From positions 1 through 13,167 of the forward strand of contig JAOZRQ010000151.1 in the NCBI GenBank assembly GCA_029940115.1: 13,167 nt of DNA, read 5' to 3'. Below the pieces are notes generated by a model that was given only the letters and a program-made list of their open reading frames with translations, had not been told where the DNA came from and ran no database searches. Origin of the DNA: Desulfobacterales bacterium. Its GTDB lineage: Bacteria > Desulfobacterota > Desulfobacteria > Desulfobacterales > 4be13. The position numbers were made by a program, and so were the translations under genes. Positions 5,630-12,343 of the stretch are shown here, in pieces. Numbering within the stretch: the stretch's first letter is position 1; each line of letters opens with the position of its first letter.

Positions 5630-7576
5630 ATGATGCTAATTGCTGAACGATTGTACATCCCCGAAGGCACAGAAGCGATCCTTTGGGACATGGACGGGGT
5701 GTTGTTGGATACGTTGAGCCTAGACCTGACGCTCTGCAATCAACTGCTCGGCCAGCATTTCGGAGAGCATGTCACGCTGACAAAGGTGTTCATCCGCTCA
5801 ATCTTTGCACACCATCCCCCTGAATTTTGGCGTCTGATCTTTGAATTTGCAAAGAGTGAATATGGCATTTCAGGGACAGAAGGCGAGTTTGAGCGAATCT
5901 TGGAGACTTACAATCAGATCAGAAACGATTCTGTTTTCGAGGTCAATCCGGGCATACCTGAGATTCTGGAAAATGCCCGGAATCTTCCTCTGAAACTTGC
6001 GGTCGTGTCGAACAATCCGACCGAAGATGTCAGGAAACTCCTCTCCCAAGCAGGCATCCTTGATGCGTTCGATCTCGTCATCGGAAATGATGTTCGTGAC
6101 CTGAGAAAAAAGCCGGCCCCGGACACCTATCTTCTTGCAGCGGAGACGTTGGGGGTGACACCCGAGACGTGTGTTGTCGTGGAGGATTCGATGGTCGGCG
6201 CGGAGGCCGGGCATCAGGCTGGGTGCTTTACCATCGGTGTGGCCATCGGCAGCGAGGACTTTGAACCCCTTGCCCGTTCCCCATGGACGGACCGGGTTTA
6301 TGCCGCATTCCATCCGAACCGCGTGGAACTGCAATTCGGAAAGGTGACGAACAAGCATATCCTCACGCCGAATGAATTTGTCAGCCATATGGTTGAGCAT
6401 GTTGCTTGGCGGATGGGCTGTGAGATTCACCTGCGCTGGAACAACGATGACTGGTTCCTGCTCGGAACCAGAATCGGCAGCCGGATCAGCGAGTATGACA
6501 CGCTGCAAGATTCAGGCGTGGCCCTTGGCATGATTGACGACGGCAGCGCCGAAGTCCTCATTGAACGGTCCAATGAGCCGAATGTGGTGATGGATTCGGT
6601 GAAACATATTGACTTGGATTGGTTTCTCTCCCTCCGATGCGAGCAGCTTCATTCAGGCGAGCCGCTGATGGATCTGATTCAGGGCTTGTCCCAAGGAGTG
6701 GGGGCAAGGATTCGTGTCACGGTTTGCAGCCTCGAAGACCCGCATCATACCTGGGAAGGGGTTTTCCGATCCATTGGGATCGCGCTGAACCAGATGTTCA
6801 CCCATAGAGCCATCCCCCAGGAATTTTCAGAATGCCGACTTGAAAAGCCTGTCCCTGACGGCTTTCATCAGGGAACGGTCTCCCAAGGGGATATCCGGGT
6901 CAATGCCCGCTCCTGCGAGTTTGCCCAAGTGACAAGAAAGACTGCGGAGAGCAACGTCTGTGTCTTCACAGACTTCTCCAAGCAGGAGCCAGGAAACTAT
7001 CGGTTTCATGTGTCGCCAGCAGTGACTGTGGGCGGTCTCCCCGCGTTGTTGGATCGGTTTGCAAAGGCCGCGGGACTGACGCTGCATGTTGATTATGAGG
7101 CGACCGTGCTGAGTTCCAGCCATGTGGTGTTGGAAGACACCGCGCTGGTGTTGGGAAGAGCGTTGAAGGAGATGCTTCTGTTGCGAATGGATCAGTATGG
7201 GGCAAATGCGGCCGGAAGCAGTCTGACCACGGCGGATGACCTGAGCCATCAGCCGATCCGTGTGGGCCTCAGCGTGGAAGGGCGAAAGGTTTGGAAACTC
7301 GTACCGTTCCATGAATCCTTTGATGAACTGAGAAAGCGGTTCATCATCGGGCAAACCGTTTGTGATGATCTCTTTTCCGAAGACTTGGATGACTTTCTTG
7401 ACGGTCTGTCCGGGGGGCTGAATTGCAGCATCATGGTTCATATAAAAGACCGGATAGACCCCGATAAAGGCTGGCAGATGATCTTCAGCCATCTGGGGAA
7501 AGCGTTGAAGGCGGCCTTTGAGCCGAATCCCTCCCGGAAAGGGGTTCCTCCGGGTGTGAAGGCTACGTTGGCCTGA
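5630..7576 (+). CDS. HAD phosphatase fused to two HisB-like (IGPD) domains
   Basis: This 648-residue cytosolic protein combines three domains. Residues 14-215 are a beta-phosphoglucomutase-like HAD phosphatase: nucleophile and acid D20/D22 in DMDGVLLDT, S127 in VVSNN, K161 in KKPAPD, and E185-D186 in VVEDS. Residues about 231-390 and 428-648 each resemble imidazoleglycerol-phosphate dehydratase, with its two half-repeats. Landmarks are SHMVEH (252-257) and DPHHTWE (370-376) in copy 1. Copy 2 has AQVTRKTAESNV (432-443), SHVVLED (497-503), DPDKGWQ (610-616) and the tail EPNPSRKGVPPGVK, very close to true HisB ends. Metal ligands are partly lost in both copies. E. coli HisB also joins a HAD phosphatase to one IGPD domain, but that phosphatase is of another type. 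No his genes are nearby, so a non-biosynthetic role is likely. Start: GGAG lies nine bases before ATG 5630. Confidence 0.85.
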   Translation: MMLIAERLYIPEGTEAILWDMDGVLLDTLSLDLTLCNQLLGQHFGEHVTLTKVFIRSIFAHHPPEFWRLIFEFAKSEYGISGTEGEFERILETYNQIRNDSVFEVNPGIPEILENARNLPLKLAVVSNNPTEDVRKLLSQAGILDAFDLVIGNDVRDLRKKPAPDTYLLAAETLGVTPETCVVVEDSMVGAEAGHQAGCFTIGVAIGSEDFEPLARSPWTDRVYAAFHPNRVELQFGKVTNKHILTPNEFVSHMVEHVAWRMGCEIHLRWNNDDWFLLGTRIGSRISEYDTLQDSGVALGMIDDGSAEVLIERSNEPNVVMDSVKHIDLDWFLSLRCEQLHSGEPLMDLIQGLSQGVGARIRVTVCSLEDPHHTWEGVFRSIGIALNQMFTHRAIPQEFSECRLEKPVPDGFHQGTVSQGDIRVNARSCEFAQVTRKTAESNVCVFTDFSKQEPGNYRFHVSPAVTVGGLPALLDRFAKAAGLTLHVDYEATVLSSSHVVLEDTALVLGRALKEMLLLRMDQYGANAAGSSLTTADDLSHQPIRVGLSVEGRKVWKLVPFHESFDELRKRFIIGQTVCDDLFSEDLDDFLDGLSGGLNCSIMVHIKDRIDPDKGWQMIFSHLGKALKAAFEPNPSRKGVPPGVKATLA

Positions 7577-7594
7577 CTTGACTTTCAAAGTCAG
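7573..7594. terminator. Small hairpin between convergent genes
   Basis: CTGACTT at 7573-7579 and AAGTCAG at 7588-7594 form a 7-bp stem with an 8-base loop that includes the stop codon of the HAD-HisB gene. It lies at the start of the 70-bp gap between convergent genes. No T-tract follows, so intrinsic termination is doubtful. Confidence 0.3.
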
Positions 7595-7646
7595 ACAGGT
7601 TGCAATTATAACGCTTTTTGGGGAGGCCCCGCTTTCCGGTTGAGCT

Positions 7647-9830
7647 TCAAAACCCAAACCCCACCACCGTCACATCATCCTGCCTTTGATTCTCACCTTT
7701 GTACGCCTCAAAGGCCTGAATCAACATGTCCCGTTGCGTTTCAAAAGGGAGTCCCGCATTTTCCCTCAGGAGATTTTTGAAACGCTTGATTCCGAAACGC
7801 AACCCCTTCTCTCCACCCAATTGGTCCGTAAAGCCGTCGCTGTACATGTAGAAGGCCATTCCCTTCTCAATGGGAATGGCATGGGTGGTGAATTGGAAAT
7901 TCAAATCGGAATTTTTATACCCGATGCTCTGTCTGTCCCCTTTGATGACTTTCAATTCGTCATGATGAATGCAAGTCAGCGGCATGTTGGCTCCGGCAAA
8001 GATGAGTTGAGGGTTGCTTGTTGAGGGTTGCTTGTTGCCTGTTGTCTGTTGGCCATTCTCCCCCTGACCGCTGACCCCTGACTCTTGGCCTCTGACCCCT
8101 CGCTCCTCGCCTCTGACCCCTGACTCCTCGCCTCTGACCCCTCGCTCCTCGCCTCTGACCCCTGACTCCTGGCTTGTTTTGACAAAACAGATGGCAACAT
8201 CCATGCCGTCGTCAGACCGCGCATACTCGCTGTTCTGATGAAGCGTCGTTTTGATGGTATGATTCAGCCGCCTCAAGATTTCCGCGGGATCGTGACATTT
8301 TTCCGTTCTTGTGATCCGTCTCATCGCGGAAAACGCGAGCATGGTCATGAACCCCCCGGGAACACCGTGCCCAGTACAGTCAATCACGGAAAGCATAACG
8401 CCGTCTTCAAACTGGTCCGCATGAATGATGTCTCCGCTCACGATCTCGCAGGGCATCCAGATGAAAAAACTGTCAGGCAGATAGGTCTTGACCTGAGCCG
8501 GATTCGTGAGCAGGGATCGCTGGATGGTTCTGGCGTACTGGATGCTCTCCGTGATCTCTTTGTTGACTTCCTCAACCTCTTCCAGCGTCTCATTCAGGCG
8601 CATATTCTTCTGGTCGAGCTGATCGTTGGCCATGGCAAGGGCCGCGGTACGTTCTTCCACCAGTTCCTCCAGATGATCGCGATGCCTCGCCAGCTCCTTC
8701 TGCATCCGTTCCCGCTCAATGATCTCCTTGATTGCCAGAAACCATGTGAGGGGGGTGATGATGAGGATGCATATCATCGCCACAATGAAAAGTGAGCGGA
8801 TCATGCGCCATTGGGCAGTTCGTGTCTCCTCTTGGGAGAGAAGCACACTGAAGGCGCCGAGCGCGTGATCCTCTGTGAAAATGGGGACGATGCCTTCAAA
8901 AAATGCCCCTTCAGCCATGCGGAGCGTTCTATACACGGTTTGATCCGAATGGATGAGGCCGGGTGCCAAATGTTCGGGCGGATGAAGGCCATTTGTTCCC
9001 AGTTGTTCGGTCTCCTGTTTATCCAGATGCAGGGACGGGTATGACGCTAAACTTCCCACGCTGAGTGTCGTCCCGATGAAAAGGTTTATCTCGGTGCCGG
9101 TCAGGTCGCAAACATTCCCGACAAATGATTCGTCCAGAGGTCGGGATATCTGTATCAGACCATTCTGAACCCGTTTCTCCCTCAGGGTTTCGGGATCGAG
9201 AACTTGGGCCTGAAGCGGAGACGAGACGGTCAGCGAGAGACGATTCTCACGAACCGTCATGCTCGTCACCGGCCCTGACGGCAACAGCGGGGGATGGGCG
9301 CGTTCAAACAGCAGATGGCGGGTATCTGATGTTTCATGCCATTGCTCGGTCCGGGGGGAACCGCCAAGGGGAACCATCGCCTCCTGAGCCAACAGGGCAC
9401 CCCGATAGATCAGCCGCGCTTGGTGCGCCTTCAGTTTGACCGCGCACATCCAGTTCCCGTTGATGTCGTGGAGAACCAGCAGGGGGATGCCACTGGTCAT
9501 CGCCACCTCATACAGAGAGACCGTCAGCTCCCGCCGCTCTCCATCCATCATGTGGACCAATGCCTGATTGTTCTCATTATCTTGGATAAAGCGTAACCGG
9601 TTCGCATATTCCTGCTGATCGCCGATCTTGACGGCAATTTCCCTCAGATCATCCGCCACTTCCCGAACCTGGAGTTCAATCACCCGAAGCGCGTGGCGGA
9701 TCTGCTGCCGCGCCTGCTTCTCACTTCGATCCCACAGAAACAGGGAGACGATGATCGTCACCAGCATGATGGAGATCACCACCGACAGAATGCCGTTCAG
9801 AAATATCCTTGCTTTGATGTTGAGTTTCAT
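7647..9830 (-). CDS. Membrane SpoIIE/PP2C phosphatase, SiaA-like
   Basis: This 727-residue inner-membrane protein has helix 1 at about 9-33, a large periplasmic sensor region at about 34-340, helix 2 at about 345-367, a coiled coil at about 370-430 and a C-terminal SpoIIE-type PP2C Ser/Thr phosphatase domain at about 435-727. Metal-site motifs are SGD467, VIDCTGHG with D484, SDDGMD (539-544), YSDG with D665, and QDDVTVV with D718-D719. The architecture resembles P. aeruginosa SiaA, which dephosphorylates the DUF1987 protein SiaC; a SiaC-like gene lies two genes upstream. Within the catalytic domain, residues about 553-607 are encoded by heptanucleotide repeats (8003-8168), where relatives have only a short loop. 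Both flanks align well with the fold, so it may still work. It starts 17 bases after the solute-binding gene with no close ribosome site and an 18-bp palindrome between them. Confidence 0.9.
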   Translation of the reverse strand: MKLNIKARIFLNGILSVVISIMLVTIIVSLFLWDRSEKQARQQIRHALRVIELQVREVADDLREIAVKIGDQQEYANRLRFIQDNENNQALVHMMDGERRELTVSLYEVAMTSGIPLLVLHDINGNWMCAVKLKAHQARLIYRGALLAQEAMVPLGGSPRTEQWHETSDTRHLLFERAHPPLLPSGPVTSMTVRENRLSLTVSSPLQAQVLDPETLREKRVQNGLIQISRPLDESFVGNVCDLTGTEINLFIGTTLSVGSLASYPSLHLDKQETEQLGTNGLHPPEHLAPGLIHSDQTVYRTLRMAEGAFFEGIVPIFTEDHALGAFSVLLSQEETRTAQWRMIRSLFIVAMICILIITPLTWFLAIKEIIERERMQKELARHRDHLEELVEERTAALAMANDQLDQKNMRLNETLEEVEEVNKEITESIQYARTIQRSLLTNPAQVKTYLPDSFFIWMPCEIVSGDIIHADQFEDGVMLSVIDCTGHGVPGGFMTMLAFSAMRRITRTEKCHDPAEILRRLNHTIKTTLHQNSEYARSDDGMDVAICFVKTSQESGVRGEERGVRGEESGVRGEERGVRGQESGVSGQGENGQQTTGNKQPSTSNPQLIFAGANMPLTCIHHDELKVIKGDRQSIGYKNSDLNFQFTTHAIPIEKGMAFYMYSDGFTDQLGGEKGLRFGIKRFKNLLRENAGLPFETQRDMLIQAFEAYKGENQRQDDVTVVGFGF
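8003..8051 (-). repeat. In-gene CAACNNN heptamer repeat
   Basis: On the minus strand seven units run end to end: CAACAGA, CAACAGG, CAACAAG, CAACCCT, CAACAAG, CAACCCT, CAACTCA. They encode Gln/Asn/Thr/Ser-rich sequence in the SpoIIE phosphatase. The unit type matches bacterial STRR elements normally found between genes. Confidence 0.9.
8064..8168 (-). repeat. In-gene 21-bp (3 x 7) tandem repeat
   Basis: Fifteen heptamers such as GAGTCAG, GGGTCAG, AGGCGAG and GAGCGAG make five 21-bp units on the minus strand. Because 21 is divisible by three, each unit encodes the same seven residues with slight change: ESGVRGE, ERGVRGE, ESGVRGE, ERGVRGQ, ESGVSGQ. S/R alternation suggests an older 42-bp duplication. 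It lies inside the phosphatase gene without breaking the frame. Confidence 0.92.
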
Positions 9831-9831
9831 A

Positions 9832-9849
9832 AGCTGTAAGCTTACAGCT
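9832..9849. promoter_or_regulatory. Perfect 18-bp palindrome at a start codon
   Basis: AGCTGTAAGCTTACAGCT is a perfect palindrome that overlaps the solute-binding gene stop and ends one base before the phosphatase ATG. As RNA it forms a 7-bp stem with an AGCU loop. The only Shine-Dalgarno-like bases (AAGGA, 9853-9857) lie 22 bases from the ATG, but about four if the hairpin is looped out. It may set or control translation, or be a dimeric operator; both are inference. Confidence 0.5.
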
Positions 9850-11128
9850 ATTTCCTTTCCGACAAGATTTCCTGCTCACTGCGCCAAGAATCAGGCCCCT
9901 TGATCTCCACCAGTTCCTTGTAAACAGGGAAAGGGTAGGCAGGGTCGTCAGCCACCACGCCGATATAGGAGGAGCAACTGATCTGGTTGTCAATGTCGCG
10001 GAAAAAGAGTCTGCCCCGGGTCGTATCCACCGTCATCCCCTTCATCGCATCCTTCACCTTCTCCGTGTCAATGGTTCCGGCTTTCCTGATCCCTTGTTTC
10101 AGGGCATGGATCGCGTCGTAACTCATCACGGCCCAGTCGCTCGGATATCGGTGGTACATGGCCCGGAACTTCTCCACAAATCGCCTCATCAGGGGAATGT
10201 CCATATGGGCGAGGAACGGGGCCCGGCAAAGTCCAATGATCCCTCGGGGGATGGTTTCCGCCTGAGTGATCAGTTCGGTCACACTGATCAGCGATCCAGG
10301 GCAGGGAAATTGGTCATAAAAATGGTATGTCTTGGCTGTGCCCATCCAGACGATGTTGTCCCGCGAGGCCAAGGACGCGTAAACAAAATCGGGCTTCAGG
10401 GAGATCATCTTCGCGATATAGGGCGCGAATCGGGTCTCCCCAAGGCGCGGCCAGAGATCCTTTTTCAAGCTGAGTTCAGGCGCGGCCTTGCCTAATTGAT
10501 GGACAAAATTCGTCTGGGTGGATCTCCCCCATTCATAGTCCGAGGCAATGGTGACATACGTTTTCCAGCCTTTCTCCCCAGCCAGCCGTGCCACGCCGAG
10601 GGCCACCGCTTTGGCCTGCATGTAGCTGTTCGGAACCACAGAGAATGTGTATGGGCTGTAATCGGTCTTTGTGATGTTTTCCGAATTGCTGATGGCCGCA
10701 ATGTGGAGAACCTTATGTTTTTTGGCCACCGGCTTGATGGCCATGGCGCATGCACTGGAATAGGTCCCCAGAACGCACCGGATTTGGTCGCGCAGAATCA
10801 TCGCTGTGGTCTCGCGCACCGCCGCATCCGGCGTTGTCCGGGTATCTCCGATGAACATCCTGACAGGATGCTTCCCCAAAAGGTCGCCAGTCGCGTTGAC
10901 CTCCTCAACCGCCAGTCGGATGGCGTCAATCCCGTCTTTGCTGTAAAGGGTCCCTGCACCGGTCAGCGGCAGGGCAACCCCGATGTGGTAGGGAGCCGGC
11001 GGCTTATCTTCCGCGTGAGCCTCATTCCCCGCAAAGAACGCGGCGGAGAAAAGACCCGCGAGACCTATCGCTGTTGCTCCCGTCATTGCCAAAAGTTTCA
11101 TTCTCCCGATAGCCAGATTCTCTTTCAT
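9848..11128 (-). CDS. ABC-type periplasmic solute-binding protein (LivJ-like)
   Basis: The 426-residue product begins with a Sec signal: a basic start, a hydrophobic core at about 11-33, and a probable cleavage after A39 (EAHA|ED). The mature part opens with HIGVALPLTGAGTLYSKDGIDAIRLAVEEVNA, the hallmark of type I ligand-binding proteins (Peripla_BP_6) for branched-chain amino acids, amides or urea. The segments VLGTYSSACAMAIKPVAKKHKV and ASDYEWGRS fit the same fold. No permease or ATP-binding subunit is nearby. Instead it sits between a SiaC-like protein and a SiaA-like membrane phosphatase, suggesting it presents a ligand to the phosphatase sensor region rather than feeding transport (inference). 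ATG 11128 is chosen over 11152 because AGGAGG stands six bases upstream of it. The gap to the phosphatase is 17 bases, to the SiaC-like gene 90 bases. The ligand is unknown. Confidence 0.9.
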   Translation of the reverse strand: MKENLAIGRMKLLAMTGATAIGLAGLFSAAFFAGNEAHAEDKPPAPYHIGVALPLTGAGTLYSKDGIDAIRLAVEEVNATGDLLGKHPVRMFIGDTRTTPDAAVRETTAMILRDQIRCVLGTYSSACAMAIKPVAKKHKVLHIAAISNSENITKTDYSPYTFSVVPNSYMQAKAVALGVARLAGEKGWKTYVTIASDYEWGRSTQTNFVHQLGKAAPELSLKKDLWPRLGETRFAPYIAKMISLKPDFVYASLASRDNIVWMGTAKTYHFYDQFPCPGSLISVTELITQAETIPRGIIGLCRAPFLAHMDIPLMRRFVEKFRAMYHRYPSDWAVMSYDAIHALKQGIRKAGTIDTEKVKDAMKGMTVDTTRGRLFFRDIDNQISCSSYIGVVADDPAYPFPVYKELVEIKGPDSWRSEQEILSERK

Positions 11129-11218
11129 TTCATGCCTCCTCTGGAAGTCCATCCAACTTGCTGATTTTGCCCCAGAGAAACCAAGTTTTTGGAAAAACTC
11201 AGTTTCCTTTGCCGATTT

Positions 11219-11614
11219 TCAATTCTCACTTTTACCTTTTTCAACCAAATTGAATGTCAGCAATTCCATATCTTCCTGAAAATCTTCCCCATCTTCAAGC
11301 GTGTCCTCATCCTCCTCATCGTAAATCCAATTTGCGGAGATCCGTTTGCCATCGCTCACGGCCTCTTCCAGCATGGCAAACAGATCAAACAATATTTTTG
11401 AAGAGCTGCTGTTGAAGTAGGTGAGCTCGATATTAACCGTGCATTCCTGATCCTTCAACTGCTCCAGATACGCTCTGAGCCAGGAAAAGACTGGCGTGTA
11501 ATAGCCTGAAATGTCTGCCGGGTAGGAATGGCCTCTGATTTCAAGGAGATTGCTCTCGCAGTCAAACATGATCTCAGGGGTACGTTTTGTGGGTTTGATT
11601 TTCAAATTTTCCAT
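11219..11614 (-). CDS. SiaC-like DUF1987 regulatory phosphoprotein
   Basis: This 131-residue cytosolic protein matches the DUF1987/SiaC family in length and motifs: IRGHSYPADISGYYTPVFSWL (27-47), the core strand ELTYFNSSSSK (63-73) and the acidic NWIYDEEDEDTLEDGEDF (95-112). In P. aeruginosa, SiaC is phosphorylated by SiaB on a Thr of the YFNT motif and dephosphorylated by SiaA, and unphosphorylated SiaC activates the diguanylate cyclase SiaD. Here the equivalent residue appears to be Ser69. The start at 11614 has an excellent AGGAGGT five bases upstream; the frame stays open to 11698 but without such a site. It is first of three minus-strand genes and shares the set with the solute-binding protein and SiaA-like phosphatase. 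SiaB and SiaD homologues are not in the window, so the downstream target is unknown. Confidence 0.9.
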   Translation of the reverse strand: MENLKIKPTKRTPEIMFDCESNLLEIRGHSYPADISGYYTPVFSWLRAYLEQLKDQECTVNIELTYFNSSSSKILFDLFAMLEEAVSDGKRISANWIYDEEDEDTLEDGEDFQEDMELLTFNLVEKGKSEN

Positions 11615-11995
11615 TTTCACCTCCTTTTTGGCGTCCTTCATTTTGCCTGAAAGAAACTCGCCGACACAGGGCCGCATCATCGAAGCCTGATCATCCAATC
11701 CTGAACGCGAAACCAGCTATTGAGTTTGGGTTGTGGGGCCTAATTTTTTGCTCTGTAAACCCTGTACAGGACAAAAAAGGTGACCGAGAAAAGAAACCCG
11801 GCTTTTTTTTGCAGTTGGGAAGTCGGCCCTTTTGGGAAAAAGCCGGGTTTCCTGCCCGTTCCCGACTTTTTGTCTTGTACACAGTTGCAAACCAATCAGA
11901 GACATCATATATGAATCTGTTCCAAAATTCAAGCCATGAATGCAATTGCAATTTTAGGTAATGTGCCCTTGACATCGCAGACATAATCTGTCAAC
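11615..11995. other. Intergenic region between divergent units
   Basis: No gene is supported in these roughly 380 bases. They include the upstream region of the minus-strand Sia-like operon and a large imperfect inverted repeat. No clear sigma70 promoter was found for the operon. A 7-bp inverted repeat, CAGACAT/ATGTCTG (11978-11984 and 11996-12002), lies at the right edge. Confidence 0.5.
11753..11893. repeat. Large imperfect inverted repeat, MITE- or REP-like
   Basis: The inner arms GAAACCCGGCTTTTT (11793-11807) and AAAAAGCCGGGTTTC (11837-11851) are perfect complements over 15 bp around a 29-base loop. The outer flanks also pair imperfectly: TGTACAGGACAAAAAAGGT near 11763-11781 against TTTTTGTCTTGTACA near 11867-11881. 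The whole element is about 140 bp. One inner arm recurs alone at 1448-1462, so the sequence is dispersed. No transposase or target duplication was recognised. Confidence 0.8.
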
Positions 11996-12175
11996 ATGTC
12001 TGAATGGTTGCCTGTCGCACCCTTTCAACCCTTGACAAAAAAAGAGGTCACAGTGAGAACCGTGCTGTCTGCTGGCTGCGATGATTTTATGCACAAGCCG
12101 TTTAAGGATTCGGAGATGTTTGACGTGATAGGCCGGCATATCGGGGTGCGGTATGTGCATGAGGAGTCCGGGTGA
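11996..12175 (+). pseudogene. C-terminal receiver-domain remnant
   Basis: An open frame of 59 codons encodes LSAGCDDFMHKPFKDSEMFDVIGRHIGVRYVHEES in its C-terminal part. This closely resembles the end of receiver domains in hybrid histidine kinases, including the conserved KPF lysine-proline. The phospho-acceptor Asp, acidic pocket and first three or more beta strands are missing. The first 20 residues do not resemble a receiver and the start lacks a ribosome site. I read it as the 3' remnant of a deleted hybrid-kinase or regulator gene; an expressed micro-protein is less likely. Confidence 0.65.
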
Positions 12176-12343
12176 CGCCGATGTTCGTTGAGACAGGGGA
12201 CTGAATGAGAGGAGCTGACCATGGCACTTTGTGCCATCATGTGGGAAATGGTATCCACCATAATGAAAAATAAACAAAGTTATGACGCCCATTTCATCGG
12301 CCTTCGTAGAGCCATCCGCAGGATACCATGATAGAGGGAAACA
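12176..12343. other. Leader of the second ATPase gene
   Basis: No gene is seen here. The stretch holds a small perfect hairpin, TGGCAC-TTT-GTGCCA (about 12222-12236), and a 9-bp inverted pair ATGGTATCC (12248-12256) / GGATACCAT (12321-12329). Their role, if any, is unknown. Confidence 0.4.

Noticed and set aside
5630..7576. Plain histidine-biosynthesis hisB
   Set aside because: The HAD part is of beta-phosphoglucomutase type, there are two IGPD-like units with missing metal ligands, and no his genes are adjacent.
8238..8795. 185-codon plus-strand open frame
   Set aside because: It is the antisense shadow of the SpoIIE phosphatase gene, whose own frame has clear catalytic motifs.
11970..11990. 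Promoter from TTGACA near 11970 with TAATCT
   Set aside because: The boxes are only nine bases apart, far from the 16-18 needed.
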